Positions 1 through 6,581 of a stretch of 8,487 nt of DNA are shown here, piece by piece. Within the stretch, counting starts at the first letter, position 1; the number at the start of each line of letters is the position of its first letter. The notes below the pieces were generated by a model. It searched no databases, was not told the origin of the DNA, and saw nothing but the letters and a program-made list of their open reading frames with translations. Both the position numbers and the translations under genes were made by a program. The stretch spans positions 1 to 8,487 of the forward strand of contig DAOVWW010000051.1 in NCBI GenBank assembly GCA_030636465.1. Direction: 5' to 3'. Origin of the DNA: Gammaproteobacteria bacterium. Lineage in GTDB: Bacteria > Pseudomonadota > Gammaproteobacteria > BMS3Bbin11.

Positions 1-1
1 C

Positions 2-178
2 ATTTCAGTCAATCTAGCTGGCCTGCCGGGCATGTCTATTCCTGCCGGTCTTAACAATAAGCTGCCAGTTGGCCTGCAGCTGATTGGTCAATATTTTGAC
101 GAAGCAAAACTGCTCAATGTCGCGCATCGTTACCAACAGGTTACTGACTGGCATACAAAAAGCCCGGCAGGTATTTAA
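2..178 (+). CDS. gatA: Glutamyl-tRNA(Gln)/aspartyl-tRNA(Asn) amidotransferase subunit A, C-terminal fragment
   Basis: This is the last 58 codons of a gene that begins before the window. The readable frame starts at base 2 and ends at a TAA at 176-178. The peptide contains [13 protein letters not shown] followed by [14 protein letters not shown], the conserved C-terminal core of amidase-signature GatA proteins. GatA is the glutaminase subunit that releases ammonia from glutamine and passes it to GatB. The Ser-Ser-Lys catalytic triad of the family lies upstream and cannot be seen here. The gatB gene follows after 48 bases in the same direction, the usual gatCAB order, which strongly supports the assignment. 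A different amidase with the same signature is possible from the fragment alone but unlikely in this context. Confidence 0.93.
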   Translation: MSVNLAGLPGMSIPAGLNNKLPVGLQLIGQYFDEAKLLNVAHRYQQVTDWHTKSPAGI

Positions 179-226
179 GATAATATTCAGAGACATCTCA
201 GGTTTAGAACAAACAGGTATATAAAT

Positions 227-1660
227 ATGGAATGGGAAACTGTGATCGGGCTGGAAATCCACACCCAGCTGAGAACAAAAAGTAAAATATTTTCCGGTGC
301 TTCTACCGCCTACGGTGCTGAACCCAATACCCAGGCCTGCGCGGTTGATATCGCCATGCCCGGTGTGTTGCCAGTAATGAACAAGGAAGCAGCACGCATG
401 GCGGTAAAGTTCGGGCTTGCTGTCGGAGCCAAAATCAATCAGACCTCCATCTTCGACCGTAAGAATTATTTCTATCCTGATCTACCCAAAGGCTATCAGA
501 TTTCACAACTGGAACTTCCCATAGTCGGCGAAGGTACGATTACTATTGATGTCAATGGCGAGAAAAAAACCATAGGCATTACCCGTGCCCATCTTGAGGA
601 AGATGCGGGTAAGTCCCTGCATGAGGACTTTCATGGCATGACAGGCATCGATCTGAATCGCGCCGGTACACCCTTGATTGAAATTGTCTCTGAACCGGAC
701 ATGCGTTCGGCAACGGAGGCCGTCGCTTATCTGAAAACCATCCATTCGTTAGTACGTTATCTAGACATCTGTGACGGCAATATGCAGGAAGGCTCGTTTC
801 GTTGCGACGCGAACGTCTCAGTGCGACCGAAGGGACAGAAAGAATTCGGCACACGTGCCGAGCTGAAAAATATCAACTCGTTTCGCTTCGTAGAGAAAGC
901 CATAGACATAGAGGTTGAACGACAGATTGACATACTTGAATCGGGCGGCAGGGTAGTACAGGAGACCCGTCTCTATGACTCAGATAAGAACGAGACCCGC
1001 TCTATGCGCAGCAAGGAAGAAGCAAATGATTACCGCTATTTTCCTGACCCGGATTTACCGAAAATGGTGCTCGATGATGAAGTCATTGAAGAAATCCGCG
1101 CCGAATTACCAGAACTGCCTGATGCACGATGTAAGCGCTTTATAGATGAATATAGCTTATCTGATTACGATGCAGAGACGCTCACGGCGAGCAGAGAACT
1201 GGCGGACTACTACGAAGCCGCCGTCAAAGCCCTGCCAACTCAGCCCAAGCTGATAGCCAACTGGGTAAATGGAGAGCTGGCTGCCGGGCTGAATCGAGAT
1301 AATTTGAATATCACAGACAGTCCTGTCTCAGCTGATAAGCTTGGTCAGCTGGTGGCTCGCATCGATGATAATACCATCTCTGGAAAAATAGCCAAGGAAG
1401 TCTTTGAAGCTATCTGGAACGGAGAAGGCTCTGCTGATGAAATTATTGAAAAACGTGGTCTCAAACAGATCTCGGATGATAGCGCTATTGAACCCATCAT
1501 CGATGAAATCCTTGCCAACAATTCAGGTCAAGTAGAACAATACAAAGGTGGCAATACTAAATTGTTAGGCTTCTTTGTCGGCCAGGTAATGAAAGCTACC
1601 CAGGGCAAGGCCAACCCAAAGCAGGTAAACGAACTGTTACGTAAGAAATTAGATAACTAA
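227..1660 (+). CDS. gatB: Aspartyl/glutamyl-tRNA amidotransferase subunit B (GatB)
   Basis: A complete 477-residue GatB, the normal family length. GatB binds the misacylated Glu-tRNA(Gln) or Asp-tRNA(Asn), activates the side chain with ATP and amidates it with ammonia channelled from GatA, in the cytoplasm. Visible family motifs are GLEIHTQL (residues 8-15), the [13 protein letters not shown] block (82-94), HLEEDAGK (122-129) and the GatB signature [13 protein letters not shown] (141-153), then [11 protein letters not shown] (268-278). The GatB/YqeY-type tRNA-binding tail occupies roughly residues 330-475 and keeps the C-terminal [16 protein letters not shown] block. The start ATG is fixed by the [13 protein letters not shown]-terminus typical of the family; the ribosome site is weak (AGG at 215-217, 9 bases upstream). 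It lies 48 bases after gatA with no terminator seen between them, so one transcript is likely. gatC would be expected upstream of gatA. Nothing is odd about the gene. Confidence 0.98.
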   Translation: MEWETVIGLEIHTQLRTKSKIFSGASTAYGAEPNTQACAVDIAMPGVLPVMNKEAARMAVKFGLAVGAKINQTSIFDRKNYFYPDLPKGYQISQLELPIVGEGTITIDVNGEKKTIGITRAHLEEDAGKSLHEDFHGMTGIDLNRAGTPLIEIVSEPDMRSATEAVAYLKTIHSLVRYLDICDGNMQEGSFRCDANVSVRPKGQKEFGTRAELKNINSFRFVEKAIDIEVERQIDILESGGRVVQETRLYDSDKNETRSMRSKEEANDYRYFPDPDLPKMVLDDEVIEEIRAELPELPDARCKRFIDEYSLSDYDAETLTASRELADYYEAAVKALPTQPKLIANWVNGELAAGLNRDNLNITDSPVSADKLGQLVARIDDNTISGKIAKEVFEAIWNGEGSADEIIEKRGLKQISDDSAIEPIIDEILANNSGQVEQYKGGNTKLLGFFVGQVMKATQGKANPKQVNELLRKKLDN

Positions 1661-1677
1661 ATCACCCTGAACTAATC

Positions 1678-2289
1678 ATGAAAGACAACTCGCCATATAT
1701 CGAGTTTTGTTTTGATTTTATCAGCCCCTATGCCTACCTGGCCTCAACACAGATGCCAGCCCTGTCTGAACGGCTGCAAATCCCGGTACGCTGGCAGCCG
1801 GTAAATCTACCGCGCCTGATTAAACTGTCGGGTAATACGCCGCCTACCACCGTTCGTAATAAAGCGAAATACCTGATGCACGACCTGAAGTGCTGGTCGC
1901 AATATCTCAACGTACCCTTTCGTCTTATTAAACCGGGTAATTTTGATAGTCGCGCGGCACTTGCGGCATGTCAGTCTCTGCAGGATGACGATAGAGAAAC
2001 TTTTTCCACTGCAATATTCAAGGCGCTGTGGGCAGACAAAATCAATTACCAGGAAAAAGACTGGTTAAATACTGCCACATCCTCGGCAGGTTTACCGCCT
2101 GAGTGGCTGCTAACTGACACTTATTTACAACAAATGGATAATCTTAATAACAAGACCGCAGTTATACATAAAGACGGTGCTTTTGGAGTGCCTACATTTT
2201 TTCTGCGCGGCGCCGGCAGGACACAAATGTTCTGGGGTATAGACCGGCTTAATTTTCTGGAATTGGCGGTCGAAAAAGCACTAAGCTAA
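1678..2289 (+). CDS. 2-hydroxychromene-2-carboxylate isomerase family protein (DsbA/GST-kappa fold)
   Basis: A 203-residue cytoplasmic protein (no signal peptide) of the HCCA isomerase / GST-kappa group within the thioredoxin-like DSBA superfamily, near the usual 200-residue length. The N-terminal FDFISPYAYLAS (residues 12-23) carries the Ser-Pro-Tyr active-site motif, Ser16 standing where DsbA has its catalytic Cys. RNKAKYLMHDL (60-70) matches the glutathione-contacting region, GVPTFF (170-175) is the conserved cis-proline loop, and FWGIDRL (185-191) is the family C-terminal motif. NahD, the named member, isomerises hydroxychromene carboxylate in naphthalene catabolism using glutathione. No aromatic-catabolism genes are seen here, so the true substrate is unknown and NahD should not be assumed. 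It starts 17 bases after gatB. No Shine-Dalgarno sequence is visible, which suggests translation coupled to gatB, though I cannot prove it. Family assignment is firm; substrate is not. Confidence 0.9.
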   Translation: MKDNSPYIEFCFDFISPYAYLASTQMPALSERLQIPVRWQPVNLPRLIKLSGNTPPTTVRNKAKYLMHDLKCWSQYLNVPFRLIKPGNFDSRAALAACQSLQDDDRETFSTAIFKALWADKINYQEKDWLNTATSSAGLPPEWLLTDTYLQQMDNLNNKTAVIHKDGAFGVPTFFLRGAGRTQMFWGIDRLNFLELAVEKALS

Positions 2290-2311
2290 ACCTGGTAGGG
2301 AGACAGTTTTT

Positions 2312-2342
2312 GATTGTGGCATATAAGCACAATCCTATTGTG
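2312..2342. promoter_or_regulatory. Candidate operator/promoter: three alternating ATTGTG half-sites
   Basis: GATTGTG at 2312-2318 is repeated inverted as CACAATC at 2328-2334 (7-base arms, 9-base spacer). The second arm also forms CACAAT-CCT-ATTGTG with 2337-2342, so ATTGTG occurs three times in alternating orientation in 31 bases, and a near copy ATTGTC follows at 2346-2351. The spacer of the first palindrome contains TATAAG (2322-2327), which resembles a -10 box, although no convincing -35 sits 16-18 bases before it. TTGTCA at 2347-2352 could serve as a -35, but no good -10 stands at the right distance. The position, in the only long gap and 97 bases before the DUF1302 start, suits a repressor or activator site for the envelope operon. 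The repeats are seen directly; the regulatory role is inferred. The arms could also act as competing RNA hairpins. Confidence 0.42.
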
Positions 2343-2402
2343 TTTATTGTCAAAAAGATACAAACTACCAGCGATTAATAAAACAAAAAACTTATGCACG
2401 GT

Positions 2403-2410
2403 CCCCCCCC
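2403..2410 (+). repeat. C8 homopolymer in the leader of the DUF1302 gene
   Basis: Eight consecutive C bases lie 28 bases before the chosen start codon and 13 bases before the ribosome site. As placed, the run is in the untranslated leader. It would be inside the coding sequence only if translation began at the ATG at 2394, for which no ribosome site is seen. Runs of this length can slip during replication, and can also be sequencing or assembly errors. Confidence 0.6.
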
Positions 2411-2423
2411 TGTCATTCCATTT

Positions 2424-2428
2424 AGGAG
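2424..2428 (+). promoter_or_regulatory. Ribosome binding site deciding the DUF1302 gene start
   Basis: AGGAG sits 10 bases before the ATG at 2439. An in-frame ATG at 2394 would add 15 residues, but it has only A-rich sequence upstream and would place a proline-rich stretch in front of the signal peptide. The site therefore selects 2439. The surrounding TTAGGAGA (2422-2429) is identical to the site before the next gene (4198-4205). Confidence 0.8.
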
Positions 2429-2438
2429 ACTCACCAAG

Positions 2439-4187
2439 ATGAATGATTTTCGTAACAAAAGCAGCCAAAAAATGATCAGGCTGTCACTTTTATCCATCGC
2501 CATTACGGCATTAACAGCTGGCCCTTCCCACGCTTTCACTTTTAGTAGTGGAGAACTCGAAGGCAGTCTGGACACCACAGTTTCCTATGGCACCCGCTGG
2601 CGTGTTGAGGATCGTGATCAGGCAATCATTGGCAGAGCCAATGGCGGCACTGCCTACTCCGTCAATGGTGATGACGGCAACTTGAACTATGACAAAGGAC
2701 TGGTCTCCAACGTCATCAAAATCACACCGGAACTGGAACTCAGATATCGTAACTACGGTGCCTTTGTCCGTGGGACCTATTTTTACGATTTTGAAGTCAT
2801 GGGTAATGACACAGCTAGAACGCCGTTAAGCCAGGACGCACTGGATGAAGTCGGTGAAAAAGGTGAACTGCTTGATGCCTATGTCTGGGGCAGCTGGAAT
2901 GTCGGTGACAAACCTCTGGATGTTCGACTCGGCAACCAGGTAATCAACTGGGGTGAAAGCACCTTTATCCAGGGCGGCATGAACAGCATCAACCCGGTCA
3001 ACGTCAACAACCTTCGCGTACCCGGTGCAGAGTTAAGAGAAGCACTGAAACCCGTACCCAGAATATGGGCCAACCTCGGGGCGACCGACAAAGTATCTGT
3101 CGAAGGTTTCTACCAGACACATTGGGAAAAGACCATAATTGACCCGGTCGGCAGCTACTTTAGCTCTAGCGATCTCGCCGGTGAAGGTGCTGAAAAAGTT
3201 GTACTCGGTTTTGGCGCAGCCCCAGATAACCCCGCTTTTCCTACCACAGCCGTTCCTCGTGGTGAAGATAAAGAAGCAAAGGATGGCGGAGAATACGGAA
3301 TCTCGCTTAGTTACCTGACCGACAATGCTGCTGAATTTGGATTTTATTTCGTCAACTACCATAGCCGCCTGCCAATCATTAGCGCAAAGACAGGAAGTTT
3401 AGCTGGAGCACTCGGTGGAGATTATCCGGCCAGTGCAAATTACTTCATTGAATACCCGGAAGACATCAAGATACTGGGCACCAGTTTTAATACCGAAATT
3501 GGTACTAGCGGCATTTCCTGGCAGGGCGAACTGACTTACAAAATCGACGCGCCTTTACAGATTGATGATACCGAGTTGTTACTTGCCGCATTAACCCCGG
3601 TGCAACCTGCTCTCGGCGCTGTCAACCAGGTAGGTACATTTGGTTTTGATGAAGAAATCTCCGGCTACAAGAAACTCGATGTAGCACAAATACAATCAAC
3701 CATGACGCAGGTTTTTCCTAACATTATGGGAGCAAATCAGTTAGCCGTCGTCGGTGAACTCGGTTTCACCCATGTTATTGATATGCCCAGCTACCAGGAA
3801 ATGCGCTTTGAAGGTCCTGGCACCTATACTTCAGGTAACTCATTCGTTACGGCTGCGGGTGTCCAGCCTGCCACAGAGAAACCTGAAGGCTTTGCTTCCT
3901 CAACCTCATGGGGATATCGCCTGCTTGGACGCTGGTCCTATGACAATGCCTTCAGCTCGATTAACTTACAACCACGTGTTGCCTGGGCACATGATGTTGC
4001 CGGTACGACACCAGGACCCGGAGGCAACTTCATTGAAGGTCGTAAAGCCTTATCTCTTGGTCTCACGGGCGTCTACCAGCAGACCTGGTCTGCCGATCTT
4101 GCCTATACCCGCTACATGGGGGCCGGTAGATACAATCTGATCAACGACAGGGACTTCGTCTCTTTTAACATCAAAACATCATTCTGA
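2439..4187 (+). CDS. DUF1302 family protein, probable outer-membrane beta-barrel
   Basis: A 582-residue secreted protein of the DUF1302 family (function unestablished). The chosen ATG is set by AGGAG 10 bases upstream and gives a Sec signal peptide: basic N-region to Arg14, a hydrophobic core around 15-27, and a likely cut after SHA at residue 32. The family hallmark is the block from about 163 to 210, with RLGNQVINWGESTFIQGG (163-180), NSINPVNVNNLRVPGAELREAL and KPVPRIW. The rest is rich in alternating aromatic and polar segments, with YRNYGAFVRGTYFYDFEV (103-120) as an example. The chain ends SFNIKTSF, and a terminal Phe in a beta-like strand is the usual BAM recognition signal. I infer an outer-membrane barrel; this has not been shown here. 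DUF1329 follows 25 bases later, and these families are commonly paired. The gene probably opens the operon behind the putative operator. Confidence is high for the family, moderate for location, low for function. Confidence 0.9.
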   Translation: MNDFRNKSSQKMIRLSLLSIAITALTAGPSHAFTFSSGELEGSLDTTVSYGTRWRVEDRDQAIIGRANGGTAYSVNGDDGNLNYDKGLVSNVIKITPELELRYRNYGAFVRGTYFYDFEVMGNDTARTPLSQDALDEVGEKGELLDAYVWGSWNVGDKPLDVRLGNQVINWGESTFIQGGMNSINPVNVNNLRVPGAELREALKPVPRIWANLGATDKVSVEGFYQTHWEKTIIDPVGSYFSSSDLAGEGAEKVVLGFGAAPDNPAFPTTAVPRGEDKEAKDGGEYGISLSYLTDNAAEFGFYFVNYHSRLPIISAKTGSLAGALGGDYPASANYFIEYPEDIKILGTSFNTEIGTSGISWQGELTYKIDAPLQIDDTELLLAALTPVQPALGAVNQVGTFGFDEEISGYKKLDVAQIQSTMTQVFPNIMGANQLAVVGELGFTHVIDMPSYQEMRFEGPGTYTSGNSFVTAAGVQPATEKPEGFASSTSWGYRLLGRWSYDNAFSSINLQPRVAWAHDVAGTTPGPGGNFIEGRKALSLGLTGVYQQTWSADLAYTRYMGAGRYNLINDRDFVSFNIKTSF

Positions 4188-4199
4188 GACGAATACGTT

Positions 4200-4204
4200 A
4201 GGAG
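4200..4204 (+). promoter_or_regulatory. Ribosome binding site of the DUF1329 gene
   Basis: AGGAG lies 8 bases before the ATG at 4213, within the 25-base gap after the DUF1302 stop. The octamer TTAGGAGA around it is identical to that before the DUF1302 gene. It supports the start that gives a clean signal peptide. Confidence 0.8.
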
Positions 4205-4212
4205 AACACATT

Positions 4213-5580
4213 ATGAAAATTACAAAAACCGTACCACTACTCACTACCCTGGCGCTGTCATTACTTAGCTTTACTGCAGCACAGGCTGCTGTATCTGCAA
4301 CTGAGGCTGCACGTCTTGGCAAAGAGCTGACACCCATGGGTGCCATTAAAGCAGCCAATAAAGATGGAAGCATACCTTCCTGGGATGGCGGCATTACTAC
4401 ACCTCCTGCCGGTTTCAAAACAGGAGACCATCACCCGGATCCGTTTGCATCAGATCAGCCACTTTATACGATCACGGCACAAAATAAGGACCAGTATAAA
4501 GACAAACTGACTGCTGGCCATGTAGCCATGCTGGATACCTATCCAGATTCATTCAAACTCAATGTATACCCGACACATCGTAGTGCTGCCCTGCCTCAGC
4601 GTATCTATGATGCAACTATCACTAACGCGACCACTGCAAAACTGGTTGCCGATGGAAATGGTATCGACAACGCCATTATTGGCACCCCCTTCCCAATTCC
4701 TGCGAATGGCAATGAAGTGATATGGAACCATTTACTTCGTTATCGTGGCGATACAGCGGCGCGCTGGATTGGACAGGCGGTACCGACTCGCAGTGGTAAA
4801 TATACCCTGGTGAAATTTGAAGATGAGTTCGACTTTCTCTATACAAAACCCGGTGCTGAATTTACCAAACTGGACAACAAGATCCTCTACTTCAAGCAGA
4901 AAGTAATCGCTCCGGCCAGACTTGCAGGTTTCATCCTGCTTGCACACGAGACCCTGAACCAGGTCCAGCAGCCACGGGCAGCCTGGACCTATAATACAGG
5001 TCAACGCCGAGTCCGCCGGGCGCCGAATGTTGCCTATGATAATCCCGGCACAGCTTCTGATGGTATGCGTACATCTGATCAGTTCGACATGTTCAATGGT
5101 GCACCGGATCGTTACAACTGGAACTTGGTTGGCCGTAAGGAAATGATTGTTCCTTACAACGCCTACAAGCTGCACAGCAAAGATGTGAAGTATAAAGACA
5201 TCCTGACACCCAAGCACATCAACCCCGACCTCGCACGTTATGAACTGCACCGGGTATGGGTTGTTGATGCCACACTGAAAGAAGGCACCAGCCATCTCTA
5301 TTCAAGGCGCACCTTCTACATAGATGAAGACAGCTGGCAGATCCTCGCTGTTGATCAGTATGACCGCCGTGGCAATCTGTGGAGAGTCTCCGAAGGTTTC
5401 CCCGTCAACTATTACGAAGTTCCAGTACTTTGGTCTACGCTGGAGGTTCATACGGACCTACAGGCTGGCAGATACCTGGCCATCGGCCTCGACAATGAAA
5501 GCCGTATGTACGACTTTAATATAAAAAGGACAGCAGAAGACTTTACCCCTGACGCCCTTCGTCGCGACGGTCTACGTTAG
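4213..5580 (+). CDS. DUF1329 family periplasmic protein (LolB-like fold expected)
   Basis: A 455-residue exported protein of the DUF1329 family, of ordinary length for it. A textbook Sec signal peptide covers residues 1-25 (KITK, hydrophobic core 8-20, AQA before Ala26). There is no lipobox Cys, so a soluble periplasmic protein is expected. Family landmarks are TPMGAIKAANKDGSIPSWDGG (40-60), the GTPFPIP loop (157-163), HLLRYRG (173-179), RAAWTYNTGQRRVRRAPNVA (255-274), DQFDMFNGAPDRYNW (289-303), HRVWVVDATLKEG (346-358) and the terminal FTPDALRRDGLR. The family is often annotated as outer membrane lipoprotein-sorting or LolB-like, meaning a curved sheet with a hydrophobic cavity; I recall this rather than see it. 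It is sandwiched between the probable outer-membrane DUF1302 protein and the YCF48/RND genes, so a role carrying a lipophilic molecule across the periplasm is a reasonable inference. Ligand unknown. Confidence 0.92.
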   Translation: MKITKTVPLLTTLALSLLSFTAAQAAVSATEAARLGKELTPMGAIKAANKDGSIPSWDGGITTPPAGFKTGDHHPDPFASDQPLYTITAQNKDQYKDKLTAGHVAMLDTYPDSFKLNVYPTHRSAALPQRIYDATITNATTAKLVADGNGIDNAIIGTPFPIPANGNEVIWNHLLRYRGDTAARWIGQAVPTRSGKYTLVKFEDEFDFLYTKPGAEFTKLDNKILYFKQKVIAPARLAGFILLAHETLNQVQQPRAAWTYNTGQRRVRRAPNVAYDNPGTASDGMRTSDQFDMFNGAPDRYNWNLVGRKEMIVPYNAYKLHSKDVKYKDILTPKHINPDLARYELHRVWVVDATLKEGTSHLYSRRTFYIDEDSWQILAVDQYDRRGNLWRVSEGFPVNYYEVPVLWSTLEVHTDLQAGRYLAIGLDNESRMYDFNIKRTAEDFTPDALRRDGLR

Positions 5581-5622
5581 ACCAGGCTTACCCGGATTCA
5601 TCGATGGAACCTGGTGTTTTTT
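5581..5622 (+). terminator. Possible attenuator hairpin overlapping the YCF48-like start
   Basis: ACCAGG at 5581-5586, directly after the DUF1329 stop, is complementary to CCTGGT at 5610-5615. A run of six T follows at 5617-5622, one base after the arm. Inside the loop, TTC (5597-5599) can pair with GAA (5607-5609) around ATCGAT, putting the ATG at 5604-5606 in the folded region. The outer stem has only six pairs and a 23-base loop, so this is a weak terminator at best. It may instead lower downstream expression or hide the start codon until ribosomes finish the DUF1329 gene. The repeats are seen; the function is inferred. Confidence 0.28.
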
Positions 5623-6581
5623 ATCGCTACTGCTGCACCAATATTAAGAGTGCAGCATGTAGCCTGCTACTCGGCAGCATACTGTGGTGTCCAATAACTT
5701 TTGCCGCCGAGCAATCAGCTCTAGCCAGGCTAGCCAGCCAGTCGTTACTCCTGGATATCACCCGTATAGAGAAGAAATTCATCGCTGTTGGCGAAAGAGG
5801 CCACCTGCTTATTTCTACCGACAAGGGCAATAACTGGCGACAAATCCAGGTTCCCACACGCAGTCAGTTAACTGCAGTATATTTCCACAGCAATAAGCAT
5901 GGCTGGGCAGTCGGTCACGATGCAGTCATTATATCCACAACCGATGGTGGCGAAACCTGGTCGCAGCAACACCGCGACAAACAATATGACGACCCCTTGC
6001 TCGACGTCTGGTTCAGTGATGAAAATAATGGCTATGCCATTGGCGCCTATGGTTTGTTTCTTTCTACTAATAATGGAGGCAAAAGCTGGGACCGCAGACA
6101 AATCTCTGAGGATGATTTTCATCTCAATGCTATTTCCTCTCTAAATGAAGATGAACTTTTTATCGCTGCGGAACAGGGCAATCTTTATTACTCAAGCGAT
6201 GGTGGTTACAGCTGGTCTTCACTACCGTCGCCCTACCCCGGCTCATTTTTTGGCATTTCTGCAATTAACGAAGATGAGTTACTCGTTTATGGCTTACGCG
6301 GGCATCTCTATCACTCAATCGACAAAGGGCAAAGTTGGCAGGAAATACCTACTGGCACTGAGGCGTCCCTGATGGATGCCATCGTCCTTAAGAATGGAAC
6401 AATTCATCTGGTTGGTCTCGGTGGAAATATCCTTACCAGTACAAACCGGGCTAAAAGTTTTTCTCTCAGAACCCGCAGTGATAGAAAAACACTCACCGCC
6501 ATTAGCGAAAATGAAGATGGACAACTGGTAATGAGCGGCAGTGCAGGCATCTCCATAGATGATGGTATTTCCAGTGAGTAA
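5604..6581 (+). CDS. YCF48/HCF136-like secreted beta-propeller with Asp-box repeats
   Basis: A 325-residue exported repeat protein of the YCF48/BNR group. The N-terminus is long but signal-like: Lys15, a hydrophobic stretch from about 17 to 34, and TFAA before Glu36. Asp boxes (S-x-D-x-G-x-x-W) recur at residues 71, 111, 154, 197 and 238 (for example STDKGNNW, STTDGGETW, SIDKGQSW). A degenerate sixth is STNRAKSF at 279, and a seventh without its Trp is SIDDGISS at 317. The 38-43 residue period predicts a seven-bladed propeller filling the whole mature chain. YCF48 in phototrophs helps assemble photosystem II; no photosynthesis genes are here, so in this cluster an assembly or scaffold role for the envelope complex is more likely, by inference. 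The start lies 23 bases after DUF1329 with no good Shine-Dalgarno and no alternative nearby start, so coupled translation is probable. The 3' end overlaps the RND gene. Confidence 0.88.
   Translation: MEPGVFYRYCCTNIKSAACSLLLGSILWCPITFAAEQSALARLASQSLLLDITRIEKKFIAVGERGHLLISTDKGNNWRQIQVPTRSQLTAVYFHSNKHGWAVGHDAVIISTTDGGETWSQQHRDKQYDDPLLDVWFSDENNGYAIGAYGLFLSTNNGGKSWDRRQISEDDFHLNAISSLNEDELFIAAEQGNLYYSSDGGYSWSSLPSPYPGSFFGISAINEDELLVYGLRGHLYHSIDKGQSWQEIPTGTEASLMDAIVLKNGTIHLVGLGGNILTSTNRAKSFSLRTRSDRKTLTAISENEDGQLVMSGSAGISIDDGISSE

Noticed and set aside
190..199. Short GAGA-CA-TCTC inverted repeat between gatA and gatB
   Set aside because: The loop is only two bases and the stem four, too small for a stable hairpin, and no T-run follows.
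2292..2371. Inverted repeat CTGGTAG (2292-2298) / CTACCAG (2365-2371) bracketing the half-site cluster
   Set aside because: A 7-base match at 66 bases separation in a 149-base gap is expected by chance fairly often, and the arms do not extend.
2394..2438. Upstream start for the DUF1302 protein at 2394
   Set aside because: There is no ribosome site before it, and it would add 15 residues ahead of a complete signal peptide. AGGAG at 2424-2428 points to 2439.
3754..4140. A 128-residue plus-strand frame overlapping the end of the DUF1302 gene
   Set aside because: It lies wholly inside the DUF1302 gene in another frame, shows no domain or signal, and the DUF1302 frame continues to a typical outer-membrane C-terminus.
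4732..5295. A 187-residue minus-strand open frame inside the DUF1329 gene
   Set aside because: The plus strand here carries the most conserved DUF1329 motifs, so the opposite frame is a by-product.
5604..5711. Lipoprotein signal in the propeller N-terminus (cysteines at residues 10, 11, 19 and 29)
   Set aside because: None of these cysteines has a lipobox before it, and the first three precede or begin the hydrophobic segment. An ordinary signal peptidase I site near residue 35 fits better.
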